Source: Chloroflexota bacterium
Lineage (GTDB): Bacteria; Chloroflexota; Anaerolineae; JACRMK01
NCBI GenBank assembly: GCA_016200765.1
Contig: JACQEC010000096.1
Span: 1 to 6,082, forward strand
Direction of reading: 5' to 3'
Length of the DNA stretch: 6,082 bases
Shown: positions 1 to 4,731 of the stretch, piece after piece
Layout of the letters: each line of letters starts with the position of its first letter
Position numbering within the stretch: the stretch's first letter is position 1
Notes under the pieces: model-generated
Told to the model about the DNA's origin: nothing
The model's database searches: none
Seen by the model: the letters and a program-made list of their open reading frames with translations, nothing else
Program-made: the position numbers and the translations under genes

Positions 1-97
1 CATGGCTCACGCCGTCTAGGTGCTCTGCGAGGTGTGTGCCTGTGAAGTTGGCGACCGTACTGATGAGATACTCGACATATTGAAGTTTGGTAATCAT
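1..97 (-). CDS. Transposase, N-terminal fragment (runs off left edge)
   Basis: An ATG at 95-97 (minus strand) opens a frame with no stop to the window edge, giving 32 residues. They begin MITKLQYVEYLIST and include an NFTGTHLAEHLDGVSH segment. This resembles the start of IS4/IS701-type DDE transposases, where an 'NYT.T.LA.HL..VSHD' stretch precedes the catalytic domain; the match is from memory of the family, not from a search. The DDE residues would lie outside the window, so activity cannot be judged. An in-frame ATG at 110-112 would add five residues (MVRCS) but overlaps the neighbouring gene's last codons, and neither start has a strong ribosome binding site. Base composition here is visibly less GC-rich than in the metabolic genes next to it, which fits mobile DNA. 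Confidence 0.72.
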   Translation of the reverse strand, partial: MITKLQYVEYLISTVANFTGTHLAEHLDGVSH

Positions 98-139
98 ACT
101 GCATCTTACCATGCGACTTGCTCAAGCGAAAGTCCTATG
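1..139 (-). mobile_element. Insertion sequence, 5' end (partial)
   Basis: The element holds the transposase start at 97 and about 35-42 bp of terminal sequence before it. On the minus strand the tip reads approximately ATAGGACTTTCGCTTGAG, which resembles the 'AGGACTTACGC' tips I recall from some IS4/IS701-like elements. The exact boundary is uncertain: it is placed at 132-139 because the DinB-like protein stops matching its family there. The target duplication cannot be tested because the other end of this copy is outside the window. Confidence 0.6.
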
Positions 140-534
140 ATGCTTTTGCCGCTTTTTGTTTTTTCGGGCGTGGTCTTGTCGAGTTCGCTGTCGGGCAGTC
201 GGAGTAGGGTCGCCGCCAACGCCTTTTGTGAGCGGCGAAAGTCATCCATGACGGCGGGCAGAGATAGGTTGCGGCGGGTTGCGGCTTCGCGGCCGTTGAT
301 CTCGTCGAAGGCTTCGAGCAGCCAATTCTCCGGGCGCTCGCCGCGCGAGATTTGCTCGATGCCGCGCACGGCTTCCCAGTTCCAGAACGCCAGATGGCCG
401 AACATATCTTTGGCGGTCCAGTCGCCCATCGGGCCGGGGCTGTTAAACTGCGCTTGAGTAAAATCCTGAACCGCCGCTAAGACCTCATGGTGCGCTGTGT
501 CGAGGCGCTGAATGAGTTCGAGTTTGTCGGTCAT
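106..534 (-). CDS. DinB / ClbS-DfsB family four-helix-bundle protein, C-terminus truncated by IS
   Basis: This encodes 142 residues. The N-terminal helix (about 1-30), then GDWTAKDMFGHLAFWNWE (37-54) with the family histidine H47, and the 'FDEING' helix (76-81) match the DinB/ClbS/DfsB superfamily of small metal-binding four-helix bundles. Members include the colibactin self-protection protein ClbS and thiol- or damage-responsive proteins; the substrate here cannot be inferred. Family members normally run to about 150-170 residues and end in a helix carrying a 'TYEHYxEH'-like motif that completes the metal site. Here the match stops at GKSIIG (about 129-134) and continues into SLEQVAW and a stop, which is apparently insertion-sequence sequence. 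The protein is probably a disrupted remnant. Its ATG (532-534) overlaps the TGA of the upstream E1 alpha gene (531-533), indicating translational coupling and co-transcription. Confidence 0.8.
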   Translation of the reverse strand: MTDKLELIQRLDTAHHEVLAAVQDFTQAQFNSPGPMGDWTAKDMFGHLAFWNWEAVRGIEQISRGERPENWLLEAFDEINGREAATRRNLSLPAVMDDFRRSQKALAATLLRLPDSELDKTTPEKTKSGKSIIGLSLEQVAW

Positions 535-1532
535 GAAGCAGGCTCCCTCACGGATGGTTGTGTCTCGGCCCAGACGCCCTCCAGCGCCACGGAGCCGAGG
601 GGCAGTGGCATGGCTTCAGCCTCTTCAACCCCCTCGTTGACTTCGCGCGTGACCCGCTGGGCGATCGCCTGTTCCAGTTCATCATCCAGCGCGGCCTGAT
701 CGAGCAGGAAGCGCTGGAAGCAGACGATGGGGTCTTTGTCCGCCCATGCGGCCCGCAGTTCCGGCGGCACATACTCGGCGTTATCGGCGGCTGAATGGCC
801 GTGCACACGGAGCGTGAGCGCCTCGACGAGGGTCGGGCCGCCTCCGGCGCGCGCACGGGCGAGCGCTTCCGCGGTCGCGCGGTGAACGGCGAGCACGTCG
901 GAGCCGTCCACGAACACGCCGGGCATCCCATAGGCAGCCGCGCGATCCGAGAGGCGGCTGATGGCGTACTCTTCGCGCGTCGGGGTGCTGTAGGCGAACT
1001 GGTTGTTCTCGATGACGAAGACGGCCGGAAGATTCAGCACCGCCGCGATGTTGAGCGCCTCGTGGAAGTCGCCGCGCGCGGTCGCGCCTTCGCCGCAGTA
1101 CGTGATGGCGACGCGCGGCTCGCGGCGCTGTTTGAACGCCAGGGCCACGCCCGCGCAGACCGGCATCGAATCCGGCAGGGGCGAGATGTGCCCGATGACC
1201 CCATGCTTCAGATCGGCAAAGTGGGAGGTGTTTTCCTTGCCGCGCGTGGGGCCGCCGGCCTTGCCCATGTGGTTGGCGGCAATGTCCACAATCGAGACGC
1301 CGCGCACGAGCAGGACGCCCGCGTCGCGGTGCGTGGGCAAGACGACGTCGTCCTTGTGCAGAGCGTACGCCGAACCGACGGTGATGGCTTCGTGGCCGCG
1401 CCCGGTGTAGTATCCACCCAGAATCTTGCCCAGACGATAGAGGCTGAGCAACCGCTCCTCCATCGCCGAGGTCAGGCGCATGAAGTAGTAGAGGTTCAGC
1501 CAGTCTTCAGGCTGAAGTGCGGTGTCGTTCAT
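531..1532 (-). CDS. Thiamine-diphosphate-dependent 2-oxoacid dehydrogenase E1 component, alpha subunit (pyruvate or branched-chain type)
   Basis: This encodes 333 residues, full length for the E1 alpha family. With an E1 beta partner such proteins decarboxylate a 2-oxoacid (pyruvate, branched-chain oxoacids, or acetoin in the AcoA group) using thiamine diphosphate and pass the acyl group to E2 lipoyl domains. The ThDP/Mg motif is clear: GEGA at 147-150, the FHEALN stretch at 156-161, and the closing ENN at 175-177. Also visible are GRGHEA (44-49), THRDAG (67-72) and the conserved active-site loop RVHGHSAAD (242-250). The MGKAGGPTRGKENTSHF region (89-105) looks nearer to the branched-chain/bacterial E1 alpha type than to mitochondrial-type PDH, but substrate cannot be fixed by eye. 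It lies 27 bp downstream of the aldehyde oxidoreductase gene and overlaps the following DinB-like gene by 4 bp. Its ribosome binding site is weak (GGAA region). No E1 beta gene follows, which is unusual for this family. Confidence 0.92.
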   Translation of the reverse strand: MNDTALQPEDWLNLYYFMRLTSAMEERLLSLYRLGKILGGYYTGRGHEAITVGSAYALHKDDVVLPTHRDAGVLLVRGVSIVDIAANHMGKAGGPTRGKENTSHFADLKHGVIGHISPLPDSMPVCAGVALAFKQRREPRVAITYCGEGATARGDFHEALNIAAVLNLPAVFVIENNQFAYSTPTREEYAISRLSDRAAAYGMPGVFVDGSDVLAVHRATAEALARARAGGGPTLVEALTLRVHGHSAADNAEYVPPELRAAWADKDPIVCFQRFLLDQAALDDELEQAIAQRVTREVNEGVEEAEAMPLPLGSVALEGVWAETQPSVREPAS

Positions 1533-1559
1533 AGTCGGTTCCGGACACGCGGCGCGCGC

Positions 1560-3473
1560 TCAAGCCGCCAAGGGCTGGGATCGCGAAAGTTCGTCGGCAA
1601 CCCAAGCGAGGCCCAGCGCGTTCAGTTTGTGGCGCGTCGGCATGCCCGTTTCGACATCCCAGCCGGCCATGCGGTAGTAGGTGTCCAGCGCGCGCAGCCA
1701 TTCGTCGCGGTCAACCGTCGCTCCGTCACTGCGACCGCCTTTCAGCGGCTTGAACATCTTGTCGGGCAGGGTATCGTGATCGCGGCCAATGCCTTCGCGG
1801 GCATTGAAGGCGCGCATCAGGTTGAGCCGCCGCTCTCCGGCTGCGAGCAACTCCTCCAGCGTCAGGTCGTTCCAGCCTGTGACCGCCTGCATGGTGCGGA
1901 GCAAGTCGTTGGGCCCGTAGAGTTGCCAGCCGGGGCCGAACACAAAATGGCACATAGCGATGGTGTCCAGCAGGCTGTACATCTGTTGCGTGACGTAAGC
2001 GAATTTCACCTTTTCCTCATTCAACACACGTCGCTCCTGCGGGTGCGCGAGGCCGATCTGGGCCAGAAAACCGAGATCGTGAGCATCCGATTTCGGCGTG
2101 TAGGAGCTGTCGTGCTCGGACGATTCGTGATCGGCGCCGAAGGGGTTGACGGAGTAAATCAGGGCGAGACTGCGCTTGACCTGCGGCATGTGCGCCGGCA
2201 GTTCCTGCCCCTTAACCGTCACCGCCAGCGCCTCCGCGCCCTTGCCGATGCGCTGTGCGGCCTTGGCAGAGCCATCGGCCAGCACGTCGCCGAAGCCCTC
2301 GCGGTGGAACGTCATTTCGAGCATTTTCAGCATGTTGTCGGCGTTGCCGAAGCTCAGGTCGAGGCCGCCCGTGTCCGCTTGAGTGATGAGGCCGTGCGTG
2401 TAGCAGTCCATCGCAAAGGCCATGGTCGCGCCGGCGCTGATGGTGTCCGCGCCGAATTTGTTGCACAGTTCGTTGGCTTTGGCAACGGCGGATAGGTCGC
2501 CGATGCCGCAGTACGAGCCAAACGTCGCGAGCGTTTCGTATTCGGGGCCGCCGTAGTAAGGGTTCACGGCGCGCTGTTCGTCTTCCACCACGCGCTTACA
2601 GCGCACCACGCAGGCAAAGCAGGTCTCGCGCTTCTTCAGCATGGTGTTGAACATAACCTGGCCGCTGATCGCATGGGCGTGCTCAAAGTGGCCGCTGTCA
2701 TAGTTGAACGTCGGCAGGCCGCCGCCCGCGTTCTGGAAGGTGACGATGCCGGACGTGCCCAGTTTGCCAAAGGTGAACTCCTCGGTGGTCAATTTCGCGC
2801 CGGACTTGTGCAGGGCGTTCAGCCCTTTGGGGTCGGCGACCTTGACCTTTTCGTGACCGCGCACGACCACGGCCTTCAGGTTCTTCGAGCCCATGACCGC
2901 GCCCATGCCGGTGCGGCCCGCGGCGCGGTTGGACATATTCATCACCGCCGAGAAACGAACTTGATGCTCGCCCGCCGGGCCGATTTGCATGATTTCAATG
3001 TCCTTGTCGCCGAGTTCCGCCTTCAGGATGCGATCCACGTCGCCGGTGACATGACCCCAGAGGTGCGATGCGTCGCGCAGTTCGGCCACGCCGCTGTTTG
3101 CCCAGAGGTAGACCGGTTTTGGAGATTTGCCATAGAACACGAAGCCGTCAAACCCGGCGAACTTCATCTCCGCGGGCCAGTAGCCGCCAGCCTGCGAGTC
3201 GCCAATGGCGCCGGTGAGCGGCGATTTGGCGTTGACCGAGACGCGCGACTGGCCGGAGATCGGCACACCGGTCGGCGCGCCCACGAAAAACGTGAGGACG
3301 TTCTGTGGGCTAAGGGGGTCCACTTTGGCGGGCGTGTGCTTCAGCACATAGTAGATGCCCATGGCACTGCCGCCCATGTAGGTGCGATAGAACGATTCGT
3401 CCGGGGTTTCTGTCCACAATTTGCCGACGCTTAGATCCACATGCAAAATCCTGCCCATGAACCCGTTTAGCAT
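1560..3473 (-). CDS. aor: Aldehyde:ferredoxin oxidoreductase (tungsten/molybdenum pterin enzyme)
   Basis: This encodes 637 residues, the usual length for the AOR family. These cytoplasmic enzymes interconvert aldehydes and carboxylic acids with ferredoxin as electron carrier, using a bis-pterin tungsten (sometimes molybdenum) centre and one [4Fe-4S] cluster. The N-terminal domain begins GRILHVDLS (7-15), followed by the pterin-binding segment GRTGMGAVMGSKNLKA (186-201). The cluster cysteines are C285, C288 and C292 (CxxCxxxC) with the fourth at C508 in DTIAMC. GGPEYET (308-314) and GADH (446-449) are the conserved active-site regions; by eye E313 and H449 correspond to the catalytic Glu and His reported for the Pyrococcus furiosus enzyme. 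All key residues are present, so it should be functional given a tungstate or molybdate supply. The start is supported by GGAGG 6 nt upstream. It is the first gene of the leftward operon. Subfamily (AOR, FOR, GAPOR or other) and substrate are unresolved. Confidence 0.95.
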   Translation of the reverse strand: MLNGFMGRILHVDLSVGKLWTETPDESFYRTYMGGSAMGIYYVLKHTPAKVDPLSPQNVLTFFVGAPTGVPISGQSRVSVNAKSPLTGAIGDSQAGGYWPAEMKFAGFDGFVFYGKSPKPVYLWANSGVAELRDASHLWGHVTGDVDRILKAELGDKDIEIMQIGPAGEHQVRFSAVMNMSNRAAGRTGMGAVMGSKNLKAVVVRGHEKVKVADPKGLNALHKSGAKLTTEEFTFGKLGTSGIVTFQNAGGGLPTFNYDSGHFEHAHAISGQVMFNTMLKKRETCFACVVRCKRVVEDEQRAVNPYYGGPEYETLATFGSYCGIGDLSAVAKANELCNKFGADTISAGATMAFAMDCYTHGLITQADTGGLDLSFGNADNMLKMLEMTFHREGFGDVLADGSAKAAQRIGKGAEALAVTVKGQELPAHMPQVKRSLALIYSVNPFGADHESSEHDSSYTPKSDAHDLGFLAQIGLAHPQERRVLNEEKVKFAYVTQQMYSLLDTIAMCHFVFGPGWQLYGPNDLLRTMQAVTGWNDLTLEELLAAGERRLNLMRAFNAREGIGRDHDTLPDKMFKPLKGGRSDGATVDRDEWLRALDTYYRMAGWDVETGMPTRHKLNALGLAWVADELSRSQPLAA

Positions 3474-3479
3474 GTCCGG

Positions 3480-3484
3480 CCTCC
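3480..3484 (-). promoter_or_regulatory. Shine-Dalgarno site for the aldehyde:ferredoxin oxidoreductase gene
   Basis: The minus strand reads GGAGG, then six bases (CCGGAC), then ATG at 3473. This ideal spacing fixes the start at 3473 rather than at the internal ATG five codons later. Confidence 0.8.
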
Positions 3485-3502
3485 AGGTCGAAGTGTAACC
3501 TG

Positions 3503-3531
3503 ATTATAGTCGGGTTAGGGGCTTGCGGCAA
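3503..3531 (-). promoter_or_regulatory. Sigma-70-type promoter of the leftward operon
   Basis: On the minus strand TTGCCG (3526-3531) is followed by a 17-bp spacer and a perfect TATAAT (3503-3508). Transcription would begin near 3496, leaving a short leader of about 23 nt that contains the GGAGG site. Consensus -10 and optimal spacing so close to a well-supported start make this convincing; the -35 matches 4 of 6 bases. Confidence 0.72.
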
Positions 3532-3543
3532 CTGGCGGAATGG

Positions 3544-3571
3544 GGAGTAGGGAGTATGGAGTAGGGAGTAG
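3544..3571. repeat. Four tandem heptamers (GGAGTAG / GGAGTAT)
   Basis: GGAGTA begins at 3544, 3551, 3558 and 3565, an exact period of 7. The seventh base is G, T, G, G. It runs directly into the left arm of the neighbouring palindrome. The form recalls the short tandemly repeated heptamers known from cyanobacteria and similar short tandem repeats in Chloroflexota intergenic DNA; function is unknown. Confidence 0.85.
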
Positions 3572-3689
3572 GGGCGAAGCCACGGCCTTCACCTCACCCC
3601 CGACCCCTCTCCCAGGTATGGGAGAGGGGAGGAAAGGCGCCTGATGACGGCGACCGGCGGTTGAGGCGTGGCCGTGGCTTTGCCCCTAC
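3568..3689. repeat. Nested palindrome: 20-bp outer arms around an 11-bp hairpin
   Basis: The outer arms 3568-3587 (starting GTAGGGGCGAAG) and 3670-3689 (ending TTTGCCCCTAC) are reverse complements with one mismatch, which could pair as G-U in RNA. Inside them 3604-3614 (CCCCTCTCCCA) and 3619-3629 (TGGGAGAGGGG) form a perfect 11-bp stem with a 4-base loop. The inner motif resembles a C-rich 'CCCTCTCCC' dispersed palindrome common in intergenic DNA of several GC-rich bacteria. It may be a REP- or MITE-like element; no coding capacity is seen. Confidence 0.8.
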
Positions 3690-3736
3690 GTATTGGCGTG
3701 ATACCTCTTCAAGGCAGGCGGCTCCGCTCCTCGCTC

Positions 3737-3760
3737 GTGGCGGATAGCCATATCCGCCAC
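3737..3760. repeat. Perfect 10-bp hairpin with 4-base loop
   Basis: GTGGCGGATA (3737-3746) and TATCCGCCAC (3751-3760) are exact reverse complements around the loop GCCA. There is no T-tract on either side, so it is not an obvious terminator. It may belong to the same dispersed repeat as the following CCAGCGGGAG repeats. Confidence 0.8.
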
Positions 3761-3766
3761 TGAGGG

Positions 3767-3802
3767 CCGCTGGATTTGCGACCAGCGGGAGTCCAGCGGG
3801 AG
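3767..3802. repeat. Direct repeat CCAGCGGGAG x2 with an upstream inverted partner
   Basis: CCAGCGGGAG occurs at 3782-3791 and 3793-3802, one base apart. CCGCTGG at 3767-3773 can pair with CCAGCGG in either copy, so two alternative small hairpins are possible. No function is assigned. Confidence 0.7.
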
Positions 3803-3854
3803 CGAACTTCGTCACTAACAACTTTTGAGGAGCCCTGAACGGGTGGATTGGCGA

Positions 3855-3883
3855 TTGGGTATCGGGGGGAGATGGTCTATAAT
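3855..3883 (+). promoter_or_regulatory. Sigma-70-type promoter of the rightward gene pair
   Basis: TTGGGT (3855-3860), a 17-bp spacer and a perfect TATAAT (3878-3883) on the plus strand predict a start of transcription near 3890. This gives a leader of about 45-60 nt before the beta-sandwich gene. The -35 is weak (TTG only), but the -10 and spacing are ideal. Confidence 0.62.
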
Positions 3884-3948
3884 CAAAGGATATGTGCTTG
3901 TATCCAGTTACCTGTAGGGCCGGTGCCGCGGCGCGATGAACGGTATCC

Positions 3949-4731
3949 ATGACCGTTTTGAGTGACCGTTTTGAGGGCGGCGCGGCGCCGTACTGGAATC
4001 GCTTCGCCGTGGGGCGCGCCTGGGTGGTTGAGCAGGCCAATTCGCTGAATCTGGTGGTGGGGCCGGCACCGGCGGGGTCGCTTTCGGACGCGGAATTGAA
4101 CGATCACCGGCTGTATGAGCGCGGCCATTGGGTCTGGCGGCCCCCTCTGCGCCTGACGGTTCGCGCGCGGGCGTCGCACGGCTCCGGCGCACTAAAGGGC
4201 ACGGCGGGCTTCGGCTTCTGGAATTCGCCGTTCGCGGGCGACGGCAGTGCGGCAGATAGCCCACAAGCCGTCTGGTTCTTCTATGCATCGCCCGAATCGC
4301 ACATGACCCTGTCGGCGGACGGACACGGGAGTGGCTGGCGCGCGCAGGTGCTGAACGCGCCCAGCGTGCCGCGATGGACGGTGGTGATCGCCAACCAGTT
4401 ATGGCGAATCTCGCCACTGCGCTCACTGCTCTTTCGGGCGGCGCAGGCGCAGGTGGGCGGCGGCGAGGGCATCATCGCCAGCCGGTTTGACGAGTGGCAC
4501 ACGTACCGGCTGGACTGGTTGAGGGCACGAGTCGTTTTTTTTGTGGACGGCCAGCCGATATTCCGCGCCGCCTCATCGCCGCGAGGGCCGCTCGGCTTTG
4601 TCGCGTGGATGGACAACAGCGTTTTGAGCCTGCGCGCCGGTGGGATGGCGTCGGGGAACACCGCCGTGATGGAACATCAATGGCTGGAACTTAGCGAGGT
4701 CACGATTGAGCCGCTTTCGTCTGACGCATAG
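3949..4731 (+). CDS. Concanavalin-like beta-sandwich (GH16/LamG-like) protein of unknown function
   Basis: This encodes 260 residues from ATG 3949. The composition and spacing of hydrophobic and aromatic strands suggest a jelly-roll beta-sandwich: GTAGFGFWNSPFA (84-96), VWFFYASP (108-115), and the family-typical EWHTYRLDW (182-190) followed by VVFFVDGQPIF (195-205) and GFVAWMDN (216-223). The 'W..Y.LDW....V.FFVDG' pattern is characteristic of GH16 and other concanavalin-A-like domains. However, no ExDxxE catalytic motif is visible, so binding rather than hydrolysis is more likely. There is no signal peptide or membrane segment. The start is uncertain: a 13-bp tandem duplication at 3950-3975 lies across it, and a second ATG at 3936 reaches the same DRFEGG sequence only if one copy is removed. 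No good Shine-Dalgarno precedes either ATG. The gene overlaps the phosphoesterase gene by 26 bp, implying co-expression. Function is unknown. Confidence 0.8.
   Translation: MTVLSDRFEGGAAPYWNRFAVGRAWVVEQANSLNLVVGPAPAGSLSDAELNDHRLYERGHWVWRPPLRLTVRARASHGSGALKGTAGFGFWNSPFAGDGSAADSPQAVWFFYASPESHMTLSADGHGSGWRAQVLNAPSVPRWTVVIANQLWRISPLRSLLFRAAQAQVGGGEGIIASRFDEWHTYRLDWLRARVVFFVDGQPIFRAASSPRGPLGFVAWMDNSVLSLRAGGMASGNTAVMEHQWLELSEVTIEPLSSDA
3950..3975 (+). repeat. 13-bp tandem duplication at the start of the beta-sandwich gene
   Basis: TGACCGTTTTGAG occurs twice back to back (3950-3962 and 3963-3975). Thirteen is not a multiple of three, so the two copies are read in different frames. From ATG 3936 the frame reads MNGIHDRFE and then stops; from ATG 3949 it reads MTVLSDRFEGG and stays open. 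Confidence 0.9.
4696..4708 (+). promoter_or_regulatory. Shine-Dalgarno and TTG start of the metallophosphoesterase gene
   Basis: GAGG (4696-4699) lies six bases before TTG at 4706-4708, inside the end of the upstream gene. The alternative in-frame ATG at 4736 has only GCGAG directly against it, so the TTG start is preferred though not proved. Confidence 0.5.

Larger units (their letters stand above)
3474..3948. other. Divergent intergenic region with two promoters and a block of short repeats
   Basis: These 475 bp separate the start codons of two divergent operons. They contain the leftward promoter, four heptamer repeats, a nested palindrome, a further hairpin, a direct repeat and the rightward promoter, all listed separately. 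Open minus-strand frames crossing it have low-complexity, family-unlike translations and no ribosome binding sites, so I see no gene. No strong intrinsic terminator is visible: the stems are not followed by T-runs on either strand. Confidence 0.8.

Noticed and set aside
20..457. Plus-strand open frame across the left edge
   Set aside because: It crosses the IS/DinB junction antisense to both genes, and its Ser/Arg-rich translation has no family resemblance.
795..2495. Long plus-strand open frame (566 codons) opposite the E1 alpha and AOR genes
   Set aside because: It lies antisense to two strongly recognised genes. Its translation is rich in Arg, His, Val and Gly with no recognisable motif, as expected from the complement of high-GC codons.
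2673..3434. Plus-strand open frame of 253 codons opposite the AOR N-terminal half
   Set aside because: It is the antisense of conserved AOR sequence including the pterin-binding segment, with no family-like motif and no credible start signal.
3544..3571. CRISPR-like repeats
   Set aside because: The units are 7 bp and contiguous with no spacers, and no cas genes are present.
3604..3629. GC-rich 11-bp hairpin as a transcription terminator
   Set aside because: No T-run follows the stem on either strand, and it sits upstream of both divergent genes rather than after one.
3892..3939. Small leader peptide (15 codons) from ATG 3892
   Set aside because: The in-frame ATG is only a few bases from the predicted transcription start with no usable ribosome binding site, and nothing in the peptide suggests attenuation.
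3594..4426. Minus-strand open frames over the spacer and the start of the beta-sandwich gene
   Set aside because: They run through palindromic repeats and antisense to a better-supported gene, with no ribosome binding site and Arg/Pro/Ser-rich translations.
3949..4731. Active GH16 glycoside hydrolase
   Set aside because: The fold-type signature is plausible, but the catalytic ExDxxE motif and a secretion signal are not seen.
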